Assembly (NCBI GenBank): GCA_023436175.1
Contig: JAEZKE010000062.1
Coordinates: 1 to 26,747, forward strand
Reading direction: 5' to 3'
Source: Methanobacteriota archaeon
GTDB lineage: Archaea > Methanobacteriota > Methanobacteria > Methanobacteriales > Methanobacteriaceae
DNA length: 26,747 nt
The notes under the pieces were generated by a model, which saw only the letters and a program-made list of their open reading frames with translations, made no database searches and was not told the origin of the DNA. This document shows, one piece after another, positions 15,762-24,750 of the stretch (positions within the stretch are counted from its first letter, which is position 1; every line of letters begins with the position of its first letter). A program made the position numbers and the translations under genes.

Positions 15762-17309
15762 TTATATAATATCTAATGAATCGATTAGGGCATTTGCGTC
15801 GGATATTTTCTTAGTTATAGAATCATACGCGTAAGTTTCATAAATCATGGTAGTTATTCCTTGTTCTGCAAGTGGTTCTGTGACATATGGGGGACTTGTA
15901 GGGTTTGGAGGGTAATATATCACCAAAAATGGCATTTGATTAATTATATCGTTAGCGTAGGTTGTAGTAATGGTGGTGTTTGAAATTGGGTATAAGAATC
16001 TATAATAATCATATCCGCTATCTGCACCATGATTTTCATGATTATCCATTACTAAAATTGGATTTTCACTTGGAACGTCAGGAACTACAATATTTAAGCT
16101 TAATAACTGCCCGTTCATTCTTCCTTCACTGTAATTATCGGCATCTTTGGTTACATGAACATAGTAAAGGACATATCTTTTACTGAGATTTTCAGATTTG
16201 TTTTCCAGCGCGTTGTAAATTGCTGTGTGTATTCCGTTTTCCTGTGGATGAACGCCAATTATAAGGACTATAGTCTGGTTTGAACTCTGGTTTCCGTAAT
16301 ATAGTTTTTCCACATAACCACGGTCTGTGCTACCGATTACATTTGTACCATTTACCCATGGATATACTGTGATGTAATTTGGTAGAGTTTTGTTGTTTGT
16401 TTTGTAGGAATTCAGGATTTGTGAGAACATGTAAACAAGTGATTCGTAACGTATTTTTCCTAAACTGGTTGATGCATAATTAGGAGCATTCCCATTAGAG
16501 TCCATAAAAGATTTCACACGGCTTGCGATATCTAGGTATTCTGCCTGGCCAATATCTTCACTTTTAATTGTCTCTAGTGTGTTTGTTGCGTTTCCACAAA
16601 TCTTAAGGGCAATTGAAACGTTTAAATTAGCATTAATATTTAATAATATTGTGGTTGAGAGTTTCAAGAATGAAGGCATGCTCACTTGGGTTCCGGAGAT
16701 AGTTACATAATTTGGAAGTCGATTATTAATATCTTTAAATGATTTAACGTTTCCAGCTGCAGTGTTTATTTGATCTAAGCTGAAAAATATTGTACTTGAA
16801 TTAGATACAGTTGACCAGGGGTTTACTGTAATATAGTCGGGTAAAACGCCGGCTGTTTTGTAGGAATTCAGGATTTGTGAGAACATATACGCCAGTGATT
16901 CATAACGGATAGTGCTTCCTGTACTTGTTTGAGTAGCATAATTGGGTGCACGTCCGTTAGTATCCATGTATGTTCTTACACGGCTTGCTATATCTAAATA
17001 CTCTGTTTTATTAATATTTCGAGCAGTAATGATTTCTGAAGGGCTTGGTGCGCCTCCAAAGCTTTTTATATTAATTGTAATGTTTGAGTTATTATTGTTA
17101 ATATTTAGTATGGCTGTAGTCGAAACTCCCAAGTAATTGGACATGTTCATTACATTTCCAGATACATTTACATTATTTGGGAGCACGTGATTTGTTTCTA
17201 TATTGGTTTTTACGGTTTCAGATGCGTTAGCTACTTGGTCTGCGGTAACATTTGCTGCAGACGTGCTGTTTATACCTAAAAACAGTGCTAAAACAAATAG
17301 TATTAACAT
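15762..17309 (-). CDS. Secreted PMB-repeat zinc-peptidase-like protein, C-terminally truncated
   Basis: 515 residues: signal sequence (about 1-19, ending STSAA), two double PMB units (about 20-160 and 165-320; APNYATQTSTGSTIRYESL and APNYASTSLGKIRYESL), then a domain at about 325-515. That domain has HPQE (His354, Glu357) in IIGVHPQENGIHTAI, NHENHG (His424, His427), and a late IYETY glutamate, the pattern of M14/succinylglutamate-desuccinylase-like zinc amidohydrolases. A wall-bound enzyme cutting pseudomurein peptide bonds is likely but unproven. It stops at DSLDII; the Ig domains of its paralogue survive only as decayed DNA downstream, so the enzyme may be active but shortened. The ribosome site AGGAGGAGGT (17331-17340) is 21 nt before the ATG; an in-frame AUA at 17327 stands at normal distance and would add a Lys to the signal peptide. 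Confidence 0.82.
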   Translation of the reverse strand: MLILFVLALFLGINSTSAANVTADQVANASETVKTNIETNHVLPNNVNVSGNVMNMSNYLGVSTTAILNINNNNSNITINIKSFGGAPSPSEIITARNINKTEYLDIASRVRTYMDTNGRAPNYATQTSTGSTIRYESLAYMFSQILNSYKTAGVLPDYITVNPWSTVSNSSTIFFSLDQINTAAGNVKSFKDINNRLPNYVTISGTQVSMPSFLKLSTTILLNINANLNVSIALKICGNATNTLETIKSEDIGQAEYLDIASRVKSFMDSNGNAPNYASTSLGKIRYESLVYMFSQILNSYKTNNKTLPNYITVYPWVNGTNVIGSTDRGYVEKLYYGNQSSNQTIVLIIGVHPQENGIHTAIYNALENKSENLSKRYVLYYVHVTKDADNYSEGRMNGQLLSLNIVVPDVPSENPILVMDNHENHGADSGYDYYRFLYPISNTTITTTYANDIINQMPFLVIYYPPNPTSPPYVTEPLAEQGITTMIYETYAYDSITKKISDANALIDSLDII

Positions 17310-17350
17310 TAAATAAATTTTTTGTATTATACCTCCTCCTTTTCTTATTA

Positions 17351-17372
17351 AAAAGAAATACTTATTTCTTTT
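17351..17372 (-). promoter_or_regulatory. Perfect leader palindrome of the 515-residue gene
   Basis: AAAAGAAATA and TATTTCTTTT form a perfect 10-bp inverted repeat with a 2-nt gap, just upstream of the ribosome site. A near copy sits in the giant gene's leader (14730-14751), in both cases followed on the plus strand by AGTATnACTAGTTnTCACTT. It may be an operator or an RNA hairpin that controls translation. Confidence 0.5.
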
Positions 17373-17412
17373 CCAGTATCACTAGTTATCACTTACCTTT
17401 ACATTTTTAAGC

Positions 17413-17499
17413 ACATTATTGTGAGCTATAGTATGTTCTTATTACATTTGTTGTGAATTTAATCACACTTTCATATCTTATGGGATGTTTGTTGTGAAT
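17413..17499 (-). promoter_or_regulatory. Three direct repeats upstream of the 515-residue gene
   Basis: ACATTATTGTGAGC (17413-17426), ACATTTGTTGTGAAT (17444-17458) and GATGTTTGTTGTGAAT (17484-17499) on the plus strand, spaced 31 and about 40 bp, the same set and spacing as in front of the giant gene. The stretch between repeats is also conserved (AATCACACTTT), so the two promoters share origin and probably regulator. Confidence 0.55.
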
Positions 17500-17577
17500 T
17501 TATAAATAATATAATAAAAATTAGTAATAATTAGGGGCCCATACGAAACTAAGACATAAAATTTTCAAAAAACTAGA

Positions 17578-17602
17578 AAAGAAAAAGGATCATAAGATCC
17601 AT
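17578..17602 (-). terminator. Hairpin plus T-run terminator after the 633-residue gene
   Basis: On the minus strand GGATC-TTAT-GATCC forms a 5-bp stem directly followed by TTTTTCTTTTC, about 12 nt after the stop of the 633-residue gene. Confidence 0.65.
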
Positions 17603-17613
17603 TTTAAGTCTAA

Positions 17614-19515
17614 TTAAATATCTTCTGAAAGCCAGGGAGTATATGTTACGTTTCCACCCACTATACAGATATCGCTTGGGTCACCTGATGAAACTGTGGG
17701 GTTGTTAGAGCCCCACCAGTTGTTTGTTGCATTTACTGTTGCATTCGGATTACCGGTCATGTAAAGTCCATAATCATTTCCTGTAATGCTGTTGAAGTTA
17801 ATGTTATTATTGCTATAACGTTCGTCTGAGGAGTAATTGTAAATTCCATATTCATTATTTGTTATGGTATTTCCAGTCACGGTATTATTAGATGATTCCA
17901 ACATGGAAATTCCACGATTCACATTGTTTGTTATGGTATTTCCAGTTATTGTATTATTGCCTTCATAAGAGACACTAATTCCATAATCATTGTTTGTTAT
18001 GGTATTTCCAGTCACGGTATTATTTGACGACAGACTAAGGTCAATTCCCCAAAAAGTGTTTGTTACAATATTTCCTGTTATTATATTGTTTGAACCGTAA
18101 ATATAAAGTCCATTGCTATATGTTATGGTGTTGTTGGCGATAATGCAATTATTTGCAGGATCAAATTGTATAGATGCACTGTTATCCCCTTTTATTGTTA
18201 AGCCCTGAATTGTTGAACCACTTCCAGAGGAAATAATCCTAATTGTCGGGCTATATTGGATTGCAGGTCGAAGTATTACATTTGAACCTGAAACAGGCCT
18301 TAATGTAAGTATCTTATCTAAAATAATGTCCTCTATGTATGTTCCGCTGGTAATTTCGATAATATTGCCATTAGATGTCAAAATATCATTTATGGCATCT
18401 TGAATGTGTGAATAAATTTGACCTGTATTGCGGTTTAATACAGTATTATTCAACATTGTAGTTAATGTGTAATTTTGAGTTTGAACAGGTGCCTTATTAC
18501 CTGCATCATCTACAGCCATGAACTTCAAAATAGTAGTGGTAACTATGGTTATAGGGCTTGTGTACCGTATACTTGAAGTTGTGGGGTTAGTGCCATTTAT
18601 AGTGTAATAAATAACTGGACTTGAGTCAAGATTATCGCTTGCAGTTAGAGTTATGGTTGGTGTAGTATTGTAAACTCCACCTGCGGGGCTTACAGTTACT
18701 GTTGGTGCTGTCGTATCAATTGTGTAAGTTGCTGTTTGTATTGAGCCAGTATTACCTGCTGCATCACGACCATAATATTTTAAAGTTGTTACTCCTGGAT
18801 TAAGGGTTAATGTAACAGTTTTAGTTTGATAATTCCATGTAGATCCACCATTAGTACTGTAATAAACCTTAGGGTTGGGATCAACGTGATCAGTAGCTGT
18901 TAAAGTCACACTTTTTGTGGTATTATATGAGCCAGAAGCAAGGTTATTACTTACGATAGGTGCAACATTATCAATCACCACTCCTGTAGAATCTACACCT
19001 GCAATACTACTTACTGTCACATAATTAGGTAATCGGTCACTGTCACGGTAAAAATCTATTATCTTTGCATATGTGTAAACCAGTGATTCATAACGAACAT
19101 TTCCTAAACTGGTTGATGCATAGTTAGGTGCTCGGCCATTAGAACTTATAAACGAATTAATATTACTTGCAACATCAACATATTCTGATTTGTATAACGT
19201 ACCTGTTGCAGATCCAGAAGGACTGGGAGCACTGCTCACATTACTTATAGTCACAGGTGAGGTAGAACCTGAATTAAGTTGCACTGTTGTTTTAGTAAGT
19301 GTATATAAAAACGAAGGTGTAGTACTATTTTTAGAAGATACATCTACATAACCCGGTACATTATCATGAGTTTCTGTATAATTTTTAACACCAGTTGAAG
19401 CCAGTTTTACATCATTAATTGTATAACTAGCTGCTGATACAGCCCCCATAAATAAAGTTAGGGCTACAAAAAAAGTTATAAAGACTAAAATTTTTTTTAA
19501 ATTTTTATTTTTCAT
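17614..19515 (-). CDS. Secreted PMB-repeat/beta-helix surface protein
   Basis: 633 residues with GGGTGA before the ATG. Signal peptide 1-28 (LFMGAVSAAS); one double PMB unit (about 30-170; GRAPNYASTSLGNVRYESL); two chitobiase-type Ig domains (about 180-267 and 268-352; YYGRDAAGNTGSIQTATYTI; IYYTINGTNPTTSSIRYTS); and a right-handed parallel beta-helix (about 358-605) of NNTVTGNTITNN repeats, ending in ATNNWWGSNNPTVSSGDPSD. Residues 1-267 are closely related to the start of the giant protein, and the last 60 resemble the end of the giant's first beta-helix. It therefore looks like a version of the same design without peptidase or tip. Beta-helices of this NosD/PbH1 type are common in methanogen adhesins; a wall-bound adhesin or glycan-binding protein is the best guess. 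Confidence 0.83.
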   Translation of the reverse strand: MKNKNLKKILVFITFFVALTLFMGAVSAASYTINDVKLASTGVKNYTETHDNVPGYVDVSSKNSTTPSFLYTLTKTTVQLNSGSTSPVTISNVSSAPSPSGSATGTLYKSEYVDVASNINSFISSNGRAPNYASTSLGNVRYESLVYTYAKIIDFYRDSDRLPNYVTVSSIAGVDSTGVVIDNVAPIVSNNLASGSYNTTKSVTLTATDHVDPNPKVYYSTNGGSTWNYQTKTVTLTLNPGVTTLKYYGRDAAGNTGSIQTATYTIDTTAPTVTVSPAGGVYNTTPTITLTASDNLDSSPVIYYTINGTNPTTSSIRYTSPITIVTTTILKFMAVDDAGNKAPVQTQNYTLTTMLNNTVLNRNTGQIYSHIQDAINDILTSNGNIIEITSGTYIEDIILDKILTLRPVSGSNVILRPAIQYSPTIRIISSGSGSTIQGLTIKGDNSASIQFDPANNCIIANNTITYSNGLYIYGSNNIITGNIVTNTFWGIDLSLSSNNTVTGNTITNNDYGISVSYEGNNTITGNTITNNVNRGISMLESSNNTVTGNTITNNEYGIYNYSSDERYSNNNINFNSITGNDYGLYMTGNPNATVNATNNWWGSNNPTVSSGDPSDICIVGGNVTYTPWLSEDI

Positions 19516-20019
19516 AATTCACCCTTTTTTGCTATTATTTTCTGAAATCTTTCGCGATTTTTTTCTATATATGAAAATTAATCTTTTTAAGTCATTAATA
19601 TTCTACCTCCTTTGAATATTACCATCACATACAAATTAAAAGAAGTAATATTTAATACTTTGTATTATTATGGTATTTTAATATTATTTATTACTAACTA
19701 ATTATTAATAAGTAATAAAATCAATAATAAAACCATATAATAAAAAATATTATTAAAATAGTTAAAAAAATACAGAAAATTAGATAAAAAACGTATAAAA
19801 TAGTCCTTTTTGTCTAATTATATCAATATATATTAATATTATTTGAATAAACTAAATAAATATAATTATACCTTAAAATAATCTTTTTCCATTTTATTAA
19901 ATCAAAAAAAAGCATTTAGTAGAAATTAAAACATAACACATTAAAATAAAAAGAAAAAGGAAAAACCCTCAATTTGTAGAATTTTGGGGCATGTAAAGAA
20001 ATTGAAAATTTTTTACGGT
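19516..20019 (-). promoter_or_regulatory. AT-rich leader and promoter region of the 633-residue gene, with a minimal upstream ORF
   Basis: No further protein gene is visible. About 80 nt before the start of the 633-residue gene the minus strand has AAAGGAGGT (19605-19613) and, at ideal spacing, ATG ACT TAA (19587-19595). This is a strong ribosome site opening a two-codon frame. The rest, to about 19980, is very AT-rich, and no clear TATA box could be singled out from it. Confidence 0.4.
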
Positions 20020-20020
20020 T

Positions 20021-20168
20021 GCGAAACTGTCAAAAATCCATGATTTTTGACGCGTAGGAAAATGCTTTGCATTTTTCTCCAGCTACGTTTCGCAAACACC
20101 GAAAATCTGTCAAAATTGAAGATTTTGACGCTGTAAAAATCTTTGATTTTTGCCAGCTATGATTTTCG
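20021..20168. repeat. Two adjacent three-way-junction palindromic elements
   Basis: Element 1: outer stem GCGAAAC (20021-20027) / GTTTCGC (20087-20093), enclosing GTCAAAAATC-CAT-GATTTTTGAC (20029-20051) and GTAGGAAAATGC / GCATTTTTCTCCAGCTAC (20054-20086). Element 2: outer stem CGAAAATC (20100-20107) / GATTTTCG (20161-20168), enclosing GTCAAAAT / ATTTTGAC (20109-20129) and GCTGTAAAAATC / GATTTTTGCCAGC (20130-20157). Both have the same plan: outer stem, TGTCAAAA arm ending TTTTGACGC, second arm ending CCAGCTA, outer stem. The outer and inner stems covary between the two. They start about 10 nt after the stop of the 773-residue gene and are related to 201-274. Confidence 0.7.
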
Positions 20169-20177
20169 AATGGTTTA

Positions 20178-22499
20178 TTACCCTGTTTTAAACTTAAAAG
20201 TGTACCCTGCAGCTAAATTATTGCCTGCACTATCTTTTACAGCTGACACTGGAATGTAAACCTGATACCAGTTGTAAGCATATCTATTTAAGTTCATTTT
20301 AAGGATCAATGTGCTTCCATTTATGCTTTTAGTTATTCCAACTATTTTTCCTGTACTGAGGTTTTTGATGTATATTTTAGACCAGTATGTGCTTGCTGCA
20401 ATGTTTTCACTGAATTTAATGGAAATGGCTGCCGTTCTTGAGTATCCCGTAGCATTGTTTTTTGGATTAGTTGAAACTATTTGAGGAGCTGCTTTATCGA
20501 TGGTTGGGACTGTGCTATTAGTTGTAAATGAGCTTATGTATAGCGCTAATTTGTTGCCTGCAAAGTCTGTTACACTTCCTGTGTGTAAGATTAAGTTGTA
20601 TTTGGTTCCTTTGGATAAGTTACTGGTTGGTGTTATGGTAAGCACGTTGCCGTTGATTGATGTTGTGAATGGTACTGCTTTTCCACCGCCGTTGAGTTCT
20701 ATCCATCCAGTTCCATTTTTTATGGATTCACTGAATGTAATTTTAATTACTTTGTTAACTGAAACATTTACAGTACTATTTGCTGGATCTATGGTTTGGA
20801 CTGTTGGCGCTGTCCTGTCAGTTGTAAACGAACTGGAGTATAATGCTAATTTGTTTCCTGTTAAGTCTGTTACACTTCCTGTATGTAAGATTAAACTGTA
20901 AGTTGTTGCATTAACCAGTGCATTAGTTGGTGTTATGGTTAACACGTTGCCGTTGATTGATGTTGTGAATGGTACTGCTTTTCCACCGCCGTTGAGTTCT
21001 ATCCATCCAGTTCCATTTTTTATGGATTCACTGAATGTAATTTTGATCACTTTGCTGACCGCTACGTTTGCTGCTTTGTTTGCGGGATCTATGATTTGGA
21101 CTGTAGGAACTGTATTAATGATATATGTTTCAGTGTAAACTGGGCTCCAGTGATTTGCAGGGTCAACTGCAGAGAATTTCAGAGTTGTATTGCTGTTAAG
21201 AGTTATTGAAGAGGTATATGTGGATCGAGTGTTGCTTGTTTTAGGGTCAGATCCATCGGTGGTGTAGTAAGTTGTTGTTGTAGTGCTATCTGGGTCTTTT
21301 GTAGTTAAAGTAACAGTTTGTGGGGTGTTAAACGTGCCTCCAGATGGACTAACAGTTACAGTTGGACTTTTAGTATCAACTGGTTTATCGAAACTATCTA
21401 ATGCATCGATAAGAGCGTTTGCATCGATTGCTTTCTGGGTTGTTGAATCACTGATATAAGTTTCGTAGATTAAAGTGGTTATTCCTTTATTTGCAATTGG
21501 TATTGTGACGTATTGAGGGCTTGTTGGATTTGGGGGAGTATATATTATTAAAGTCGATGATTTGGAATTAATTAGTTTCATTTGGCTAATTATTTTGTTA
21601 GCATAGGTTGTTGTAATGGAAGTTTTTGAAATTGGGTATAAGAATCTGTAATATTTGTATCCACTGTCTGCACCGTGATTTTCGTGGTTATCCACAACTA
21701 ACATGGGGTGTTCTTTAGGAACATCTGGAACTACAATATATAGAGCTAATTTTTGTCCATTCATCCTGCTTTTATCATAATCATTGACGTCTTTAGTTAC
21801 ATGAACATAATAAAGCACGTATCTTTTAGTAAGTTTAGATGATTTACTTGCCAGTGCATTAGCAATGGCAGTGTGTATTCCATTTTCTTGAGGATGCACG
21901 CCAATTATAAGGACTATAGTCTGGTTAGAATTTTTATTTCCGTAAATTTTCTTTTCCACGTAACCATAATCTTTACTGCCTATTATATTTGGATTTGAAA
22001 TAACAGTTGCCCATGATTTTACTGTAACACTGGCTGGTAGAACTTTATTTGTATTATAATAACTCAAAATCTGTGAAAACATGTAAATCATTGATTCATA
22101 ACGGATGGTACTTCCTGTACTGGTGGTGACATAGTTAGGTGCACGTCCGTTGGTGTCCATATATGACTTTATACGACTTGCCATGCTCAGATACTCGGAC
22201 TTACTGATAGTTCTAGTTGTAATGGTTTCTGAAGGACTAGGTGCAGCTCCATAGTTTTTAATGGTAATTGCAGTGTTTGAACTTTTATTGATGTTTAATA
22301 CTGCGGATGTTGAGACTCCTAAATAATTAGGCATGTTCACATTATTTCCAGATATATTTACGCCACCTGGAAGCTTGTGATTTGTATCCACATAATTTTT
22401 TACGGCAGCAGACGAATTGGCAACCTGATTAGGTGTAACGCTTGCTGCTGAAACGTTGCTGACAGTTATAAAAAAAGCTAAAATAAACAATATTAACAT
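20178..22499 (-). CDS. Secreted PMB-repeat zinc-peptidase-like protein with Ig-like C-terminus
   Basis: 773 residues: signal sequence (about 1-19, SNVSAAS); one double PMB unit (about 20-160; GRAPNYVTTSTGSTIRYES); zinc-peptidase-like domain (about 172-372) with His202 and Glu205 in GVHPQENG, His272 and His275 in DNHENHG, and a late LIYETY glutamate; chitobiase-type Ig domain (about 378-465; YYTTDGSDPKTSNTRSTY); then three Big_5-type Ig domains (about 468-565, 566-665, 675-773; SVTDLTGNKLALYSS). M14/AstE-like zinc enzymes use HxxE plus a later His and a catalytic Glu, all present. With PMB repeats the likely substrate is the peptide part of pseudomurein, outside the cell. The sibling at 15762 has the same plan but lost its Ig end. 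As there, the ribosome site (22523-22530) is far from the ATG but correctly placed for an in-frame AUA at 22517. Confidence 0.85.
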   Translation of the reverse strand: MLILFILAFFITVSNVSAASVTPNQVANSSAAVKNYVDTNHKLPGGVNISGNNVNMPNYLGVSTSAVLNINKSSNTAITIKNYGAAPSPSETITTRTISKSEYLSMASRIKSYMDTNGRAPNYVTTSTGSTIRYESMIYMFSQILSYYNTNKVLPASVTVKSWATVISNPNIIGSKDYGYVEKKIYGNKNSNQTIVLIIGVHPQENGIHTAIANALASKSSKLTKRYVLYYVHVTKDVNDYDKSRMNGQKLALYIVVPDVPKEHPMLVVDNHENHGADSGYKYYRFLYPISKTSITTTYANKIISQMKLINSKSSTLIIYTPPNPTSPQYVTIPIANKGITTLIYETYISDSTTQKAIDANALIDALDSFDKPVDTKSPTVTVSPSGGTFNTPQTVTLTTKDPDSTTTTTYYTTDGSDPKTSNTRSTYTSSITLNSNTTLKFSAVDPANHWSPVYTETYIINTVPTVQIIDPANKAANVAVSKVIKITFSESIKNGTGWIELNGGGKAVPFTTSINGNVLTITPTNALVNATTYSLILHTGSVTDLTGNKLALYSSSFTTDRTAPTVQTIDPANSTVNVSVNKVIKITFSESIKNGTGWIELNGGGKAVPFTTSINGNVLTITPTSNLSKGTKYNLILHTGSVTDFAGNKLALYISSFTTNSTVPTIDKAAPQIVSTNPKNNATGYSRTAAISIKFSENIAASTYWSKIYIKNLSTGKIVGITKSINGSTLILKMNLNRYAYNWYQVYIPVSAVKDSAGNNLAAGYTFKFKTG
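20643..21044. repeat. Near-identical 102-bp segment repeated at a 300-bp offset inside the 773-residue gene
   Basis: Positions 20643-20744 and 20943-21044 look identical, while flanking DNA of the same two Ig domains differs at many positions. They encode the SESIKNGTGWIELNGGGKAV and following NVLTITPT core of the first and second Big_5 domains. This is a recent domain duplication or gene conversion. Confidence 0.8.
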
Positions 22500-23010
22500 T
22501 AAATAACTTTTACGTATTTTTTCCGCCCCCTTTATCTATTAAAATTAAATAATCTTTCATTTTCATGCAACACTTGGTTATCAAGTATCCCTATTTTTTA
22601 AATATAATACTGTAAATTTATTATATTTTTATAGATTTGTTGAAAATCTATTATGGGAATAATCTTATTTTTGGATTCATATTTAAATTTTACCATATAA
22701 TAAAATTTAGTAATAAATGATCAAAGCATAGTTAATCACATTTATATAAATTCTAGATTAAACATGATAATTTTTTGTATAAATGAATTCGACCAACTTA
22801 ATACTTAATTAAACTTGTACAATTAATTTATTAGGGATATTAAAAAGTATAGTATCTAAAAAGTTTAAAATACAAAAAGAGAACGCTGATTAAATATTAC
22901 TCAGTGTATTAATTGTTCAACGAATTATTTCCTGAATACTGAACAGGTACTTAATATAAGCATGTATCCGATTTGATGCTTTATTATAATATAAAATCAA
23001 ATATACTAAC
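22500..23010. promoter_or_regulatory. Divergent intergenic region
   Basis: No gene is visible. The left part is the leader of the 773-residue gene: GGGGGCGG at 22523-22530 and the palindrome ACTTG-GTTAT-CAAGT at 22572-22586, in the place where the other surface genes carry ACTAGTT-TCACTT. At the right end TATAATATA (about 22985-22993) lies 18-26 nt before the ATG of the DUF1786 gene with no ribosome site between, which fits a leaderless transcript. Confidence 0.45.
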
Positions 23011-24036
23011 ATGAAGATTTTAGCAATTGACGTAGGTTCAGGTACCCAGGATATCATGCTTTATGACAGCGATGAAGCCATTGAAAATTCTCCGAAACTG
23101 GTAATGCCCTCTCCCACAAAGATAGTTGCAGATAGAATAGCCAGAGTAGAAGGGGATTTATTTATAAACGGCGAAACCATGGGTGGAGGCCCCATATCTC
23201 GAGCTGTTAAAGATCATTTAAAAGATTATAGGGTTTTAATGACAGAAAATGCCGCAAGGACAATAAGAGACGATTTAAATTTTGTAAAGTCTTTAGGGAT
23301 TGAGATAGTGCCTCCATCGGAGGTAGAAAAATATCCTGATTTAACCCAAATTGAGTTTAAAGATGTTGATCTAAACGCAATAAGAGAGGCATTATCTAAA
23401 TTTGATGTAGATCCACATTTTGATTATTTAGGGGTGGCAGTCCAGGATCATGGGTTTATGGAGGGAGTTGGAGACAGGAATTTCAGATTCATGAAAATAA
23501 GGGAAAAACTAGATGTTCCAAAAATACCTGAAACATTTGCATACTTTGGAAAAGCTCCTGATTATTTTACAAGGATTAATGCGGTATTTAGATCAGTTAT
23601 GGACTATAAAACTACTATAATGGACTCTAAATTTGCATCTGTCTGCGGTGCTACATGCGACCGATATGTAAAGGCCCTTGAAAAATTCATAGTTATGGAT
23701 ATTGGAAATGGACATACTTTAGCGGCTGCATTCGACGGCGGGAAAATCATGGGTGTATTTGAGCATCATACTCGTAATATGACGCCTGATAAGATAGAAC
23801 TATTTGTGAATAAATTGGCAGATGGATCCATAACTCATGAAGAAGTACATGAAGATCATGGGCATGGGGCCTGGTCTTTAAGACCAATAGGAGATTTTGA
23901 AGCTATAGTTGCTACAGGACCTCGCAGAAAAGTTTTGGAGAAAACTGATTTTAATGTACATTATGCTGCTCCTGCTGGAGATGTGATGATGACTGGACCT
24001 GCAGGGCTTATAAAAGCAATTAAATCAAAATATTGA
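23011..24036 (+). CDS. DUF1786 family protein (ASKHA-like nucleotide-binding fold)
   Basis: 341 residues. The start ILAIDVGSGTQDIMLYD is a phosphate-1-type loop as in the actin/sugar kinase/Hsp70 fold, and VMDIGNGHTLAAAF (about 227-240) resembles the second phosphate loop. Other conserved-looking blocks are PSPTKIVADRI, AVQDHGFMEGVGDRNFRF, SVCGATCDRYVKA and PAGDVMMTGPAGLIKAIK. This is the DUF1786 family of methanogens and some anaerobic bacteria, whose function is not known; an ATP-dependent cytoplasmic role is plausible from the fold. ATG with a TATA-like box 18-26 nt upstream and no ribosome site suggests a leaderless mRNA. A PHP-domain gene follows 66 nt later on the same strand and may be co-transcribed. 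Confidence 0.82.
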   Translation: MKILAIDVGSGTQDIMLYDSDEAIENSPKLVMPSPTKIVADRIARVEGDLFINGETMGGGPISRAVKDHLKDYRVLMTENAARTIRDDLNFVKSLGIEIVPPSEVEKYPDLTQIEFKDVDLNAIREALSKFDVDPHFDYLGVAVQDHGFMEGVGDRNFRFMKIREKLDVPKIPETFAYFGKAPDYFTRINAVFRSVMDYKTTIMDSKFASVCGATCDRYVKALEKFIVMDIGNGHTLAAAFDGGKIMGVFEHHTRNMTPDKIELFVNKLADGSITHEEVHEDHGHGAWSLRPIGDFEAIVATGPRRKVLEKTDFNVHYAAPAGDVMMTGPAGLIKAIKSKY

Positions 24037-24102
24037 AAATTTCATATATAAATGATATGCTTTAATTAATTAAAATACGATTGACAGATGGGGGATTTAT
24101 AA

Positions 24103-24750
<648 letters not shown>

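Noticed and set aside
20500..21138. Plus-strand frames of 133 and 67 codons
   Set aside because: Antisense shadows of the duplicated Big_5 domains; they look repetitive only because the coding strand is.
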